In this document: positions 28,586 to 38,207 of the stretch, piece by piece
How the letters are laid out: the number at the start of each line of letters is the position of its first letter
How positions within the stretch are numbered: position 1 is the stretch's first letter
NCBI GenBank assembly: GCA_945865815.1
Contig: CAMBFR010000008.1
Coordinates: 1 to 64,000, forward strand
Length of the DNA: 64,000 bases
Direction of reading: 5' to 3'
Source of the DNA: Candidatus Sulfopaludibacter sp. SbA3
GTDB lineage: Bacteria > Acidobacteriota > Terriglobia > 20CM-2-55-15
Made by a program: the position numbers and the translations under genes
The notes under the pieces: generated by a model
The model's input: only the letters and a program-made list of their open reading frames with translations
Databases searched by the model: none
Told to the model about the DNA's origin: nothing

Positions 28586-28951
28586 TCAACGGCCGCGCGG
28601 CAGGAAATCTTCTTTCACGGGTGGATGAATCTTCAGGTCGATGACGAGCCACAGCATCTTTGCGTAACGCAACGACCACGTTCCGGTGAGAACCGCTACG
28701 GAAACCATGACGGACAGCGTCACCGCCGGCGACGTAATTCCAAAGCCGTATCTCATGAGCGGCCAGGAGCCGAGCGAGGCGGCGACTGTTGCGGCATACC
28801 CTATGACCACGTGGGGCAGGAAGTATCCGGACTCCCGCATGAAGAAGAAACCGCAGGCGGGGCAGCGTTCCGGGGTATCGAAGAGACTCTTGAAAATCTT
28901 CACGCGATCGCAAACCGGACACCGAAGTGCGAGAAAACCACCGAGAGTCAT
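28586..28951 (-). CDS. DUF983-like zinc-ribbon membrane protein
   Basis: This 121-residue protein has two CxxC pairs in CPVCDRVKIF and RCPACGF, followed by two membrane helices, the arrangement of DUF983 proteins. Function is unknown. The start was set at ATG 28951, divergent from yajQ, because the longer frame upstream overlaps yajQ and has no family sequence. Confidence 0.75.
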   Translation of the reverse strand: MTLGGFLALRCPVCDRVKIFKSLFDTPERCPACGFFFMRESGYFLPHVVIGYAATVAASLGSWPLMRYGFGITSPAVTLSVMVSVAVLTGTWSLRYAKMLWLVIDLKIHPPVKEDFLPRGR

Positions 28952-28957
28952 TATAAT
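28952..28957 (+). promoter_or_regulatory. -10 box of yajQ, leaderless type
   Basis: A perfect TATAAT sits 6 nt before the yajQ ATG, inside the palindrome ATTATAAT. There is no room for a ribosome-binding site after the predicted transcription start. Confidence 0.5.
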
Positions 28958-28963
28958 GATTGT

Positions 28964-29464
28964 ATGCCGGATAACAGTTTTGACGTTGTTTCGATAGTAG
29001 ACCTGCCTGAAGTCCTGAATGCCATCCAGCAGGCCCGAAAAGAAGTACAAACCCGGTTCGATCTGAAGGACAGCAAGTCCGAGATCGAGCTCAACGAGAA
29101 GGACAAGAAGTTGGTTATCCTGAGCATCGATGACTACAAGCTCAAAGCCGTCGTCGAGATCCTTCAGCAGAAGCTGGCGAAGCGCAAAGTGCCGCTGAAG
29201 AATTTTGTTTACGGGACCATCACGCCTGCCGCCGGATCCTTTGCCCGGCAGGAGATTACGATTCAGTCCGGGATTCCCATTGAGAAATGCAAAGAGATCG
29301 TCAAGAAGATCAAGGACAACAAGCTTAAGGCGCAGGCCTCGATCCAGAGCGATCTCGTTCGCGTCAGCGCGAAGAGCCGCGATGTGCTGCAGGAAGTGAT
29401 CCAGCTTTTAAGGCAATCGGATTTCGGTGTGGAACTGCAGTTTACAAACTACAGGACGTTTTAA
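28964..29464 (+). CDS. yajQ: YajQ-family nucleotide-binding protein
   Basis: This 166-residue protein is a YajQ-family protein throughout: FDVVSIVDLPEVLNAI at the N-terminus, TRFDLKDSKSEIEL, and the C-terminal VELQFTNYR. Members bind nucleotides, and some bind cyclic di-GMP. The start at 28964 begins the conserved domain. It is a single gene, divergent from the DUF983-like gene. Confidence 0.93.
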   Translation: MPDNSFDVVSIVDLPEVLNAIQQARKEVQTRFDLKDSKSEIELNEKDKKLVILSIDDYKLKAVVEILQQKLAKRKVPLKNFVYGTITPAAGSFARQEITIQSGIPIEKCKEIVKKIKDNKLKAQASIQSDLVRVSAKSRDVLQEVIQLLRQSDFGVELQFTNYRTF

Positions 29465-29591
29465 TCTCAAATCCTGAAATCCGAAAGTTCCAATTGGACG
29501 GACCGCGTCCCGGAACCGCACGCGCACGTGAAACGGGAGCTGCCGAAAGCCAGTTGACCAATCTGATATTTCGGATTTCAGAATTTGAGAT
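29464..29591. repeat. 23-bp near-perfect inverted repeat after yajQ
   Basis: 29464-29486 and 29569-29591 are complementary at 22 of 23 positions and enclose 82 nt. The element fills most of the 169-nt gap between yajQ and ntrX, and its left arm begins at the yajQ stop. It could be a miniature mobile element or a transcript-folding unit. There is no T-run for a simple terminator. Confidence 0.7.
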
Positions 29592-29633
29592 GCAGGGCTC
29601 GTCCAATCTCAAAACTCCCCCCTCTGTTTGCGG

Positions 29634-30977
29634 CTAACTGTGCGCATCATCCTTCTCAATCCCATATGCCTTCATCTTCCGATAAAGGTAGCTTCTCTCC
29701 AGCCCCAGCATGCGGGCGGTCTGCGAGATGTTCCAGTTATTCTCTTTGAGTTTTGCCACGATGTACTCGCGCTCGAACTGGGCGCGGCCCTGCTGGAGCG
29801 TCGATGCGCGCGCCGGGGCGGAGCTGTTGGGCATGGCAAGGTCATTCACCTGGATCGCCGGGTGTTGCACCATGATCACGAGCCGCTCGACTTCGTTCCT
29901 GAGTTCGCGGACATTGCCCGGCCAGGAGTAGTCGACCATCAGGTCCAGCGCCTCGGAGGAGAACTCTTTCGGGCCGCGGCCGTGTTCGGCCGAAAAGACG
30001 CCCATGAAGTAGCTCGCCAGGACTGGAATGTCCTCGCGCCGTTCGCGCAACGGCGGAACGACAAAGGGAATGACATTCAAACGATAGAACAAGTCCTCAC
30101 GGAATCGCCCAGCCGCTATTTCGCTTTGAAGCTGTTTGTTCGTTGCGGCGATGACTCGCACGTCAACCCGTACCGCCGCGGGCGCGCCAATCGGCTGAAA
30201 GCTCTGGTCCTCGACGGCGCGCAGCACCTTCGCCTGGGTTTTCAGACTCATGTCTGCGATCTCGTCAAGGAAGAGCGTGCCGCCGTCCGCCAGTTCGAAC
30301 TTGCCTTTCTTGTTTTCGTTGGCGCCTGTAAACGAACCCTTCGTATGCCCGAAGAGCTCGCTTTCAATGAGCTCTTCCGGAATTGCGGCGCAGTTCACCT
30401 CGACAAACGGTTCCGCCGATCTGTCGCTGAGAAAATGAATGTTCCGGCTTACCAGTTCCTTGCCGGTTCCGCTCTCGCCGTAGATCAGGACCCGGCTGTT
30501 TGTTGGAGCGACAATACTGATTTGTTTTCGAAGCGCCTTGATCGGGATGCTTTCCCCAACGATGTGGAAGCGTTCCTCGAGTTGGTGGCGGAGCATTTCA
30601 TTGGTCTGTTTCAGCCGCCGTTGCGAGAGCGCGTTACGCGAAATCAAAAGCGTATGTTCCAGCGACAGGGGCTTTTCGATGAAGTCATATGCGCCGAGTT
30701 TGGTGGCGCTGACGGCGGTGGCGATAGTCGCGTGTCCGGAAATCATGACGACGTGCGTATTCGGCCACTTCGCGCGCAACTGGCGCAGTGTCTCGAGGCC
30801 GTCGATGCCGGGCAGCCAGATATCGAGCAGGACGAGGTCGTAGGCGTCCCCTTCCATCTTCCGGAGGCATTCTTCGCCGGAGGTAGCGGCTTCCGCGACA
30901 AAACCTTCGTCCTCGAAAACGCCCTTCAGCGACTGCCGGATACCGGGCTCGTCATCGACAATGAGGATTCTTGGCAT
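29634..30977 (-). CDS. ntrX: Sigma-54-dependent response regulator, NtrX type
   Basis: This 447-residue protein has a receiver domain with phospho-acceptor Asp52, an AAA+ domain with Walker A GESGTGKE (167-174) and the sigma-54 contact loop GSFTGA (214-219), and a C-terminal Fis-type helix-turn-helix (NISQTARMLGLERSYLYRKM). It should activate sigma-54 promoters. Its start lies inside the 3' end of the sensor gene (52-nt overlap). The pair fits NtrYX by architecture and domain order. Confidence 0.9.
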   Translation of the reverse strand: MPRILIVDDEPGIRQSLKGVFEDEGFVAEAATSGEECLRKMEGDAYDLVLLDIWLPGIDGLETLRQLRAKWPNTHVVMISGHATIATAVSATKLGAYDFIEKPLSLEHTLLISRNALSQRRLKQTNEMLRHQLEERFHIVGESIPIKALRKQISIVAPTNSRVLIYGESGTGKELVSRNIHFLSDRSAEPFVEVNCAAIPEELIESELFGHTKGSFTGANENKKGKFELADGGTLFLDEIADMSLKTQAKVLRAVEDQSFQPIGAPAAVRVDVRVIAATNKQLQSEIAAGRFREDLFYRLNVIPFVVPPLRERREDIPVLASYFMGVFSAEHGRGPKEFSSEALDLMVDYSWPGNVRELRNEVERLVIMVQHPAIQVNDLAMPNSSAPARASTLQQGRAQFEREYIVAKLKENNWNISQTARMLGLERSYLYRKMKAYGIEKDDAHS

Positions 30978-33025
30978 ACTGGTAATTCAATCATGAAGCG
31001 GGTGCCCACAGGCGAGTTCGGCTCCACTCCGATGTAGCCGCCATGGTCGGCCACGATCCGGCTCGCAATCGCGAGGCCCAGGCCGGTGCCATTCTTTCTG
31101 GTCGAGAAGTAGGGGCTGAACAGGCGCTCTCGGTCTTCGGGAGCGATGCCGCGTCCTGTATCCGACATCGTCAACCGGGCCATCGTACCATCGCGTGTGA
31201 GTTCGCAGCTGATCCTTAATTCCTGAATCGACTCACCGGCGAGAGCTTCGAGCGCATTGTCGATCAGATTGACAAGCACGCGTTTCATTTGAAGCGGATC
31301 CATGAGAATGGGGGGCAGCGTCTCGGGCAGGTCCAGCGTCACACTGACGCTGTTGAGGCGGTCTTCATAGAGGGCCAGGGTCTTGCTTATCAGTTCGTGC
31401 ATGCTGTTGGGCACCCGCGAAACCGCAGGCAGGCGGGCGAAACGCACGAATTCATCGACAAGGTTCTTGAGGCTGGATACTTCGAGAACGATGGCTTCGA
31501 CGCATTCGTCGATCACCTTGACGATCCGTGGGTTGGCAGCAGGCAAACGCACGACATTTCTGGATATGCGTTCGGCCGAAAGCTGGATAGGCGTCAGAGG
31601 ATTCTTGATTTCGTGCGCCAGGCGCCGCGCCACTTCGCGCCATGTGCTCGCTTTTTGCGCGCGCACAACCTCTGTGAGGTCTTCAACGACCAGAACGAAG
31701 CCGCCTGCTGTCAGGCGAGTGGCGGTCACGGCGCTGTGGGCGGGCCTTCCGGGCGTTACGAATGCAATTTCGCGCATTGTGGAATTCGCTCCGGCGTTTT
31801 CCAGCAGCTCGCGGATGGCCTCGAGGTCTTCACCGCTGAAAATCTGGCCGAGCGTGGTTGCCTGTTCCGCCGAAAACATTGCGGCTGCCGCGCGATTGAT
31901 CTTATTCACATGGAGATCGGCATCCATCGAGATAACGCCGGTGGGAACGCTCTCAAGAATGATTTCCATGTAGCGCCTGCGCGCATCCAGTTCTCGCGTG
32001 GTGCCTTGAAGCTGTTCGGCCATGTCGTTAAACAGCCGGACGAGCATTCCCAATTCGTCTTCAGCCTTGATATCGACGCGGTGGTCCAGGTTGCCGGCGG
32101 ATATTTCCCGCGTAGCTACAGACAACGCTTCAATCGGCACGGTGATGCGCTTCGAAAGGAACAGACCGATCCAGACGGCGGCGAAAAGGGCGAGGACCGT
32201 CATCAGAAGCAGAATGTAGACGTAGGTGTCGCGGTACGCCTTGCGGTTCTGGACGAGTTCGCCGTAATTGGCGCGCTGCGCCGCGATTGCGGCGTTCAAT
32301 TCCAGCAGCCGTGCAGGCGGCTCAAAGACCGCGGCAAGGATGCCGCCCTGGTCCGTGCGCCTCGCATTTACCCAGTACGGCGCCGTGCTGATAAGCACTT
32401 CCTTCCGGGTTCCCATGCTTTCCAGGATCTCGTTGGCCAGGCGATCCTGCACGATTTCCGGATCTGCCGAGGAGTTGGTCACCCTGCCTTCGGTATCGAT
32501 GACCATCAGGGCCTTTAACTGGAAATTGCGGCGGGCGGTTTCCAGGTCCTGCCGGGGATCCATGGCCAGGTGGTTGAGGATGCCGCGGCCGATCTGCTCA
32601 TGTTCCAGCTGCCACTGCCTGGTTATTTCAGAGGCCGTAAGAAAGGCCTGGTCCGCCGGCACGCTGAACCACTTGTCGATGCTTCGATTGACCAGGCCGA
32701 ATGCGAATAGGAAAAGCAGTGTTGCCGGCACCAGGGTGAGCGAGATCAGGGAGACCAGAAGGCTTGTCTTGAACTGAGAACCCGGTTTCCGTTGTTTGCG
32801 TTCGACCCAGACCTTTATCAGCGTCCTGGAGAGCACGAAGCCGAACACCAGAAGGACAAGGAAGATGAACGTCGAAAGCGCATAGAGCAGAAGAATCTGG
32901 TCCGGCTCCGACGGACTGATGAACGGGTTGAGGTTGAAGGCTGCCTGCACAAACACGAGCAGCGCGAGCGCGAGGAGGAATCCTCCGGCTACATAGAGTT
33001 TGGTAGTCTTTGCCGCTGCCTTCAT
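30926..33025 (-). CDS. ntrY: NtrY-type sensor histidine kinase
   Basis: This 699-residue protein has about three membrane segments in the first 110 residues, a periplasmic region, another helix near 269-290, then HAMP (about 290-345), PAS and a kinase core. The H-box LAHEIKNPLTPIQL places the phosphorylated histidine at His471, and the ATP-binding end has GTGLGLAIA. The start was set at ATG 33025, where the membrane helices begin; a longer frame upstream runs into the pilC start on the opposite strand. Its partner is ntrX. Confidence 0.9.
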   Translation of the reverse strand: MKAAAKTTKLYVAGGFLLALALLVFVQAAFNLNPFISPSEPDQILLLYALSTFIFLVLLVFGFVLSRTLIKVWVERKQRKPGSQFKTSLLVSLISLTLVPATLLFLFAFGLVNRSIDKWFSVPADQAFLTASEITRQWQLEHEQIGRGILNHLAMDPRQDLETARRNFQLKALMVIDTEGRVTNSSADPEIVQDRLANEILESMGTRKEVLISTAPYWVNARRTDQGGILAAVFEPPARLLELNAAIAAQRANYGELVQNRKAYRDTYVYILLLMTVLALFAAVWIGLFLSKRITVPIEALSVATREISAGNLDHRVDIKAEDELGMLVRLFNDMAEQLQGTTRELDARRRYMEIILESVPTGVISMDADLHVNKINRAAAAMFSAEQATTLGQIFSGEDLEAIRELLENAGANSTMREIAFVTPGRPAHSAVTATRLTAGGFVLVVEDLTEVVRAQKASTWREVARRLAHEIKNPLTPIQLSAERISRNVVRLPAANPRIVKVIDECVEAIVLEVSSLKNLVDEFVRFARLPAVSRVPNSMHELISKTLALYEDRLNSVSVTLDLPETLPPILMDPLQMKRVLVNLIDNALEALAGESIQELRISCELTRDGTMARLTMSDTGRGIAPEDRERLFSPYFSTRKNGTGLGLAIASRIVADHGGYIGVEPNSPVGTRFMIELPVCQESSLSMTSPVSGSR

Positions 33026-33136
33026 CCCGGCAATTATGGTACTTTGTGCCTCGTAAACCGTAATGTTTTGTTCGCAATTTTTCCGTCCCGGTAATAAAAA
33101 TACGGTCCGAAATCCATCTCGCCAGAGAGGTTGTAT

Positions 33137-34345
33137 ATGCCGATTTGGAGTTTCAAGGGAACGAATCGCCAGGGAGAAGTCGTATCCGGTGAACGCGCTG
33201 CAGATAACAAGGCGGCCCTGGTCATGGCGTTGCGGCGCGAACAGATCTTCCTGATGGATGCGGAAGAGAAAAAGGCTGGAAGCTGGAAGAACATCGAGTT
33301 CGGTGGGAATCCGACACAAAAAGACCTGGCCGTGTTCACCCGGCAGTTTTCGGTCATGATCGACTCCGGTGTGCCATTGGTCCAGTGTCTGCAGATTCTG
33401 GGCGAAACGCAGGAGAACCCGAAGTTTAAGGCCACGATCAGCGGCGTCCTTAAAGACGTCGAGTCCGGAAATAACCTCGCTGCCTCCATGAAATCCAACG
33501 GCGGTATCTTCGATGACCTTTACTGCAATATGGTGGCGGCCGGCGAGGCCGGCGGTATTCTCGACACTATTTTCCAGCGCCTGTCGGTTTACATCGAAAA
33601 GGCAGTGAGATTGCAGGCTGCCGTGAAATCGGCAATGGTCTACCCGATCGCGGTCGTGTTCATTGCCACCAGCGTGATCACATTGATTTTGTGGAAAGTC
33701 GTCCCCGCGTTCACGGAACTCTTTAACAGCATGAACGTGGATCTGCCGTTGCCAACACGCATCGTTATCGGTGCGAGTTCCTTTGTGGGCAATTTCGGCC
33801 TCTTTATCATCATCGGTTTCTTCGTTTTGGCCGCCATGTTCCGTTCGTACTACAAGACTACGATGGGCCGCTATAACGTCGACAAGATCATCCTGAAGGC
33901 GCCGATTTTCGGGCCTCTGATGCGAAAGATCGCGGTGGCCCGCTTTACCCGGACGATGGCCACGCTGATTGCCAGCGGAGTACCGATTCTCGATGCGCTG
34001 GAGATCACGGCCCGCACGGCAGGCAATGCGGTGATTGAAGAGGCGATTATCAAGGTGAAGGATGCCATTACACAGGGCCTCACGATTGTCGAACCGCTGA
34101 AGGAGTCCAAGGTTTTTCCGAACATGGTGGTTTCAATGATCGGCGTTGGCGAACAGGCCGGCGCATTGGAAACGATGCTGACGAAGATCGCGGATTTCTA
34201 TGAAGAAGAGGTGGACGTGGCGGTTGGCGACCTGATGACTGCAATGGAACCCGCAATGATCGTCGTGCTGGGTGTGACCGTCGGAGGCATCGTCATTTCG
34301 ATGTACCTGCCCATCTTCTCTCTCGTCGGCCAATTGAGTAAATAG
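33137..34345 (+). CDS. pilC: Type IV pilus inner-membrane platform protein PilC
   Basis: This 402-residue protein is of the PilC/GspF family, two repeats of a cytoplasmic four-helix domain with three membrane helices. FTRQFSVMIDSGVPL and FTRTMATLIASGVPI are the paired motifs, and AGEAGGILD and GEQAGALE mark each repeat. It anchors the pilus assembly ATPase. ATG 33137 has GAGAGG upstream. The pilB, pilT and pilin genes are not in the window. Confidence 0.93.
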   Translation: MPIWSFKGTNRQGEVVSGERAADNKAALVMALRREQIFLMDAEEKKAGSWKNIEFGGNPTQKDLAVFTRQFSVMIDSGVPLVQCLQILGETQENPKFKATISGVLKDVESGNNLAASMKSNGGIFDDLYCNMVAAGEAGGILDTIFQRLSVYIEKAVRLQAAVKSAMVYPIAVVFIATSVITLILWKVVPAFTELFNSMNVDLPLPTRIVIGASSFVGNFGLFIIIGFFVLAAMFRSYYKTTMGRYNVDKIILKAPIFGPLMRKIAVARFTRTMATLIASGVPILDALEITARTAGNAVIEEAIIKVKDAITQGLTIVEPLKESKVFPNMVVSMIGVGEQAGALETMLTKIADFYEEEVDVAVGDLMTAMEPAMIVVLGVTVGGIVISMYLPIFSLVGQLSK

Positions 34346-34351
34346 ACAGGA

Positions 34352-35902
34352 ATGGACAGAAGACGCTGGCTTCTTCGTTTGATCTACATTCGAGTCGCCG
34401 TTTTTTCTGTTTTTGTCACTGCCGAACTCTTCGCCCGCCGCGCGGATTCTTCTGTAGACATGCTGGTTCTGCTGGGCGCCGTGTACGCGCTGTCCGCCTG
34501 CTGGTTCACGCTGCTGAAATTCAACAAAGCGTACGTCGTTCAGTCATACGCCCAGATAGCGGTTGATCTGTTGCTGATCACATGGACCGTAAATCGCACG
34601 GGCGGCGTCGACAGCTATTTTTCGCCCCTGTACTTCCTGGAAATCGTCATGTCGAGCATCCTGCTCCAGCGGCGGGGAGCCTTCGTTGCGGCGACGGCGG
34701 CATCGCTGATTCACTTTGTCCATATGGACCTGGCGTACTTCGGGTTGATTCCGTCTACGACCGCCTCCTGGCCCGATTTGACCACGCTGCAGTACATGAT
34801 CAGCCTGAACACCTTCGGTTTCTGTTCCGTCGCATTTCTATCGAACTCCCTCTCCGAACGCCTGAGAAGCGCCGGCGCACAACTGGAAAAATCGACCGGG
34901 CAGGTCGCGTATCTGCGAGATTTCAGCGACCGCATTGTCGAAAGCCTCGGCAGCGGATTGATAACCAGCGATCTGGAAGGCCGCATTTATCTTTTCAATC
35001 GTGCCGCGGAGGGCATTACAGGCCGCCGTACGGACGAGGCCTTGCGCATGACCATGTGGGAAATGTTTCCTGGAATGTCTCCGAGCGTCAGCTCGCCCCG
35101 GTTCGAGCTGACCACCACGCGGCGCGATGGCAGAGAGACGTTCCTGCGTTTTTCGGTAGCGCCGGTCATGATCGACGAAAAGAAGACGGCCGGATACGTC
35201 TGGTGTTTCGAAGACCTGACCGGTCTGCGATCTCTTGAACAGCAGATGCAGCAGAAAGAGCAGATGGCGGCGTTGGGAGCCATGTCTGCCGGCATTGCGC
35301 ACGAGATCCGGAATCCCCTGGCATCGATTACGGGTTCATTTCAGTTGCTCAAGTCCGAGTTGCGTCTCAGTTCGGACCAGCAGCAGCTTGTGGACATCAT
35401 CTCGCGCGAGGCGGACCGGCTCAATCGCACGATCACGGACTTTCTCGCTTATGCCCGCCCGCCGGCGCCCAGATCCAGCGCGGTCGATCTTTCAAAGCTT
35501 ATCTCTGAGACCGTCCGGCTCATGCGCAACAGTTCTGAAGTGAAACCGTCGCACAACATCGAGACCCGCCTCTCGCAGGTCACGGCGGACGTCGACGAAA
35601 GCATGATGCGTCAGGTGTTCTATAATCTGGCGTCCAACGCATTCAAGGCGATGCCCGAAGGCGGAACGCTGAACATCATTCTTGAAAGGCAGAACGGGAG
35701 CGTTCAGATTCGGTTCGAAGATACCGGAATCGGGCTTTCTCGAGAGGACATGAAGAAACTGTTCGTGCCGTTCCATTCCTCTTTCCGGAACGGAACCGGC
35801 CTGGGACTACCTATCGTGTATCAGATTGTAAGCGCCCATAACGGCGTGATTTCGGTCAAGTCGCGCAAGGGCTCCGGCACCGCTTTCATTATTGATCTGT
35901 GA
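34352..35902 (+). CDS. pilS: Sensor histidine kinase, PilS type
   Basis: This 516-residue protein has about five to six membrane helices in residues 10-165, a PAS domain (about 187-295) and a kinase core with H-box AGIAHEIRNPLASI, placing the phospho-acceptor at His317, and GTGLGLPIV at the ATP site. With the following regulator it makes the PilS-PilR pair that controls pilin genes. It starts 6 nt after pilC and overlaps the regulator start. Confidence 0.9.
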   Translation: MDRRRWLLRLIYIRVAVFSVFVTAELFARRADSSVDMLVLLGAVYALSACWFTLLKFNKAYVVQSYAQIAVDLLLITWTVNRTGGVDSYFSPLYFLEIVMSSILLQRRGAFVAATAASLIHFVHMDLAYFGLIPSTTASWPDLTTLQYMISLNTFGFCSVAFLSNSLSERLRSAGAQLEKSTGQVAYLRDFSDRIVESLGSGLITSDLEGRIYLFNRAAEGITGRRTDEALRMTMWEMFPGMSPSVSSPRFELTTTRRDGRETFLRFSVAPVMIDEKKTAGYVWCFEDLTGLRSLEQQMQQKEQMAALGAMSAGIAHEIRNPLASITGSFQLLKSELRLSSDQQQLVDIISREADRLNRTITDFLAYARPPAPRSSAVDLSKLISETVRLMRNSSEVKPSHNIETRLSQVTADVDESMMRQVFYNLASNAFKAMPEGGTLNIILERQNGSVQIRFEDTGIGLSREDMKKLFVPFHSSFRNGTGLGLPIVYQIVSAHNGVISVKSRKGSGTAFIIDL

Positions 35903-37281
35903 TGGCACAAAGCACGCGCGCAAGAATACTCATCGTCGATGACGAGCGGTCGATTCGCGAACTGCTCGAAATTTTCCTCAAGAAGGAAGGTTTTGCCGTG
36001 GTTGCCGCGGCCACAGGCGCAGACGGACTAGCCCTGGCGAAAGCGACCGAATTCGATCTTATTATTTCGGACATTAAAATGCCCGACATCAGCGGCATCG
36101 ATCTCCTGCGCGACGTACGCGCCGCCAACTTCACCGGCCAGTTCATCCTTCTCACCGCTTTTGCAACCGCCGAGACCGCGATCCAGGCGCTCAAGATGGG
36201 GGCGTTTGACTACATTCTCAAGACCGAGAACTTCATGGAGGAGTTGAAGCTGGTTGTCTACGGCGCACTCGAGGACCGGCGCCTGCGTGAAGAAAACAGG
36301 TATCTGCGGCGAGAGTTCCGCAAGCAGCACGGCATGGGCAACCTCATCGGAAAGAGCCGCAGCATGCAGGAACTCTTCAAGATGATTGAGCTGGTGAGTT
36401 CCACCACCAGCACAGTCCTTATTACAGGCGAGAGCGGCACCGGAAAAGAGCTCGTGGCGAAGGCGATTCACCTGAATAGCCCGCGAGCCGATGAATCGTT
36501 CGTTTCCGTAAACTGCGGCGCGTTTACGGAGACCCTTCTGGAGAGCGAACTGTTTGGGTACGTCAAAGGCTCATTTACAGGCGCGGCATCGAACAAGAAG
36601 GGACTGTTTGAGGTTGCCGACAAAGGGACGATTTTCCTGGACGAAATCGGCGATACCGGCATGGCGATGCAGGTGAAGCTTCTGCGAGTGCTGCAGGAGC
36701 GCACGATCCGCCGCGTCGGCGGCTCCGAAGAGATCCCGATCGATGTGCGCATTATCGCCGCCACCAATCGAGAGCTTCCGGCGATGGTTGCGGAGAATGA
36801 GTTCCGCGAGGACCTCTTCTACCGAATCAGCGTATTTCCGATCGAGCTGCCACCGTTACGCCATCGTCCCGACGACATTCCGCTTCTCGCCAATTTCTTT
36901 CTCTCGCGTCTGAACGCGACCATGGGACGCCGGATCGACAGGCTGTCGGACGACGCTCTCAAAAAACTTGAAGGCTACGAATGGCCGGGCAACGTTCGCG
37001 AACTGGAAAACGCAATGGAGCGCGCCTTCATCCTTGAAACCGGCGACGAGCTTTCCGCGCGGCATCTGCCGGAAAGCGTTTCCAGCGGCAACCGCAATCG
37101 AGCGGTTGCGGACCTTCCTCCGGAGGGATTCGATCTCGAAGCCTACGTGGAAGGCGTCCAGAAAAGTTATCTTCAGGAAGCGCTGCGCAGGACGAATGGC
37201 GTCCAGGTGAAGGCCGCCGAGCTGTTGGGCATGTCCTACCGGTCTTTCCGCCACTACATGCAGAAGTACGACGTTTCCTGA
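35902..37281 (+). CDS. pilR: Sigma-54-dependent response regulator, PilR type
   Basis: This 459-residue protein has receiver Asp57, an AAA+ domain with GESGTGKE and the sigma-54 loop GSFTGA, and a Fis-type C-terminal helix-turn-helix (VKAAELLGMSYRSFRHYM). Its ATG overlaps the pilS stop (TGATG); a GTG one codon earlier is an alternative. It is the second sigma-54 activator within 8 kb. Confidence 0.91.
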   Translation: MAQSTRARILIVDDERSIRELLEIFLKKEGFAVVAAATGADGLALAKATEFDLIISDIKMPDISGIDLLRDVRAANFTGQFILLTAFATAETAIQALKMGAFDYILKTENFMEELKLVVYGALEDRRLREENRYLRREFRKQHGMGNLIGKSRSMQELFKMIELVSSTTSTVLITGESGTGKELVAKAIHLNSPRADESFVSVNCGAFTETLLESELFGYVKGSFTGAASNKKGLFEVADKGTIFLDEIGDTGMAMQVKLLRVLQERTIRRVGGSEEIPIDVRIIAATNRELPAMVAENEFREDLFYRISVFPIELPPLRHRPDDIPLLANFFLSRLNATMGRRIDRLSDDALKKLEGYEWPGNVRELENAMERAFILETGDELSARHLPESVSSGNRNRAVADLPPEGFDLEAYVEGVQKSYLQEALRRTNGVQVKAAELLGMSYRSFRHYMQKYDVS

Positions 37282-37293
37282 GTACGCCAGAAC

Positions 37294-37752
37294 ATGAAAG
37301 AAACAGCCCGCATCGACAATCTGCTCCAATGCGCATTTGAGGGAAACGCCTGGCACGGACCTGCGGTGAGGGAAGTGCTTGCCGGGGTCACTGCAAAAGA
37401 CGCCATCTCAAAGCCGATAGCGAGCGCGCATAGCATCTGGGAACTGGTTCTTCACATCGCGGCATGGTCGGAAATTGTGCGGCGGCGCGTCGCGGGGGAG
37501 CAATTCGTCGTGACGGCTGAAATGGACTGGCCTGCTGTAACGTCGGCTGACGAATCCGCCTGGAATATCGCAAAGGACATTCTGGAAAGGGCGCAGGCCT
37601 CGCTGCGGCAGGTTGTCGCTGCCTTGCCGGAATCGCGGCTCGACGAAATCCCCTTTAAGGACGGGCCGTCGGTGTACGTTCTCCTTCACGGCGTGATCCA
37701 GCATCACATCTATCATGCGGGCCAGATCGCGATGCTGAAGAAGGCCCTGTAG
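37294..37752 (+). CDS. DinB-family putative metal-dependent protein
   Basis: This 152-residue protein fits the DinB superfamily of four-helix bundles that bind a metal through three His. Candidate ligands are the His in VLHIAAWSE and the two in QHHIYHAGQIAM. Activity is unknown; some relatives are thiol-dependent transferases. It follows pilR by 12 nt, possibly by read-through. Confidence 0.8.
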   Translation: MKETARIDNLLQCAFEGNAWHGPAVREVLAGVTAKDAISKPIASAHSIWELVLHIAAWSEIVRRRVAGEQFVVTAEMDWPAVTSADESAWNIAKDILERAQASLRQVVAALPESRLDEIPFKDGPSVYVLLHGVIQHHIYHAGQIAMLKKAL

Positions 37753-37827
37753 CCAGGGGTCCATGTCGTTCAGTGATCCTGCCCTGGCGCGTTAACATAT
37801 CAAAATCAAGATTAATGCGAGGTTAGG

Positions 37828-38187
37828 ATGAGAAACTGGATTTTCCTGCTACTGTTCAGCGCGTTCCTGGCCGGATGCCAGGAACCGGCCCCGCCGGCGG
37901 CTACCGAGCCTGCTGCTGCGCCTGCAACTTCGGAGGCCGCGCCGCCGGAGACAACGGAATTTACGCTCAAAGGCCAGGTCGTCAGTGTGGATGCGGCCCA
38001 GAAAAGCGCGACCATTAACCACGAAAAGATCGAAGGCTTCATGGAAGCCATGACCATGCCGTATCCGGTACCCGAAGACGGCGACCTGCAAAAGTTGAAG
38101 CCGGGCGAGACGATAACCGCAAAAGTGTCTTACATTCGTGCGGAGTCCAAATATTGGCTCACCAACGTCGAGGTTGAGCCGAAGTAA
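37828..38187 (+). CDS. CusF-like copper-binding lipoprotein
   Basis: This 119-residue protein has a lipoprotein signal with LAGC (Cys17), an Ala/Pro/Glu-rich linker and a small OB-fold-like domain. GQVVSVDAAQKSATINHEKI followed by EAMTMPYPV is the pattern of CusF-type periplasmic copper chaperones, with His and Met residues as metal ligands. No efflux genes are nearby. It is followed by a metallo-beta-lactamase-fold gene 20 nt downstream. Confidence 0.82.
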   Translation: MRNWIFLLLFSAFLAGCQEPAPPAATEPAAAPATSEAAPPETTEFTLKGQVVSVDAAQKSATINHEKIEGFMEAMTMPYPVPEDGDLQKLKPGETITAKVSYIRAESKYWLTNVEVEPK

Positions 38188-38207
38188 GGCTCAAGAGGAG
38201 AATCACA

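Noticed and set aside
31289-32518. Long plus-strand frame opposite ntrY (409 codons)
   Set aside because: It is antisense to a well-supported kinase gene; the codon pattern follows the kinase frame.
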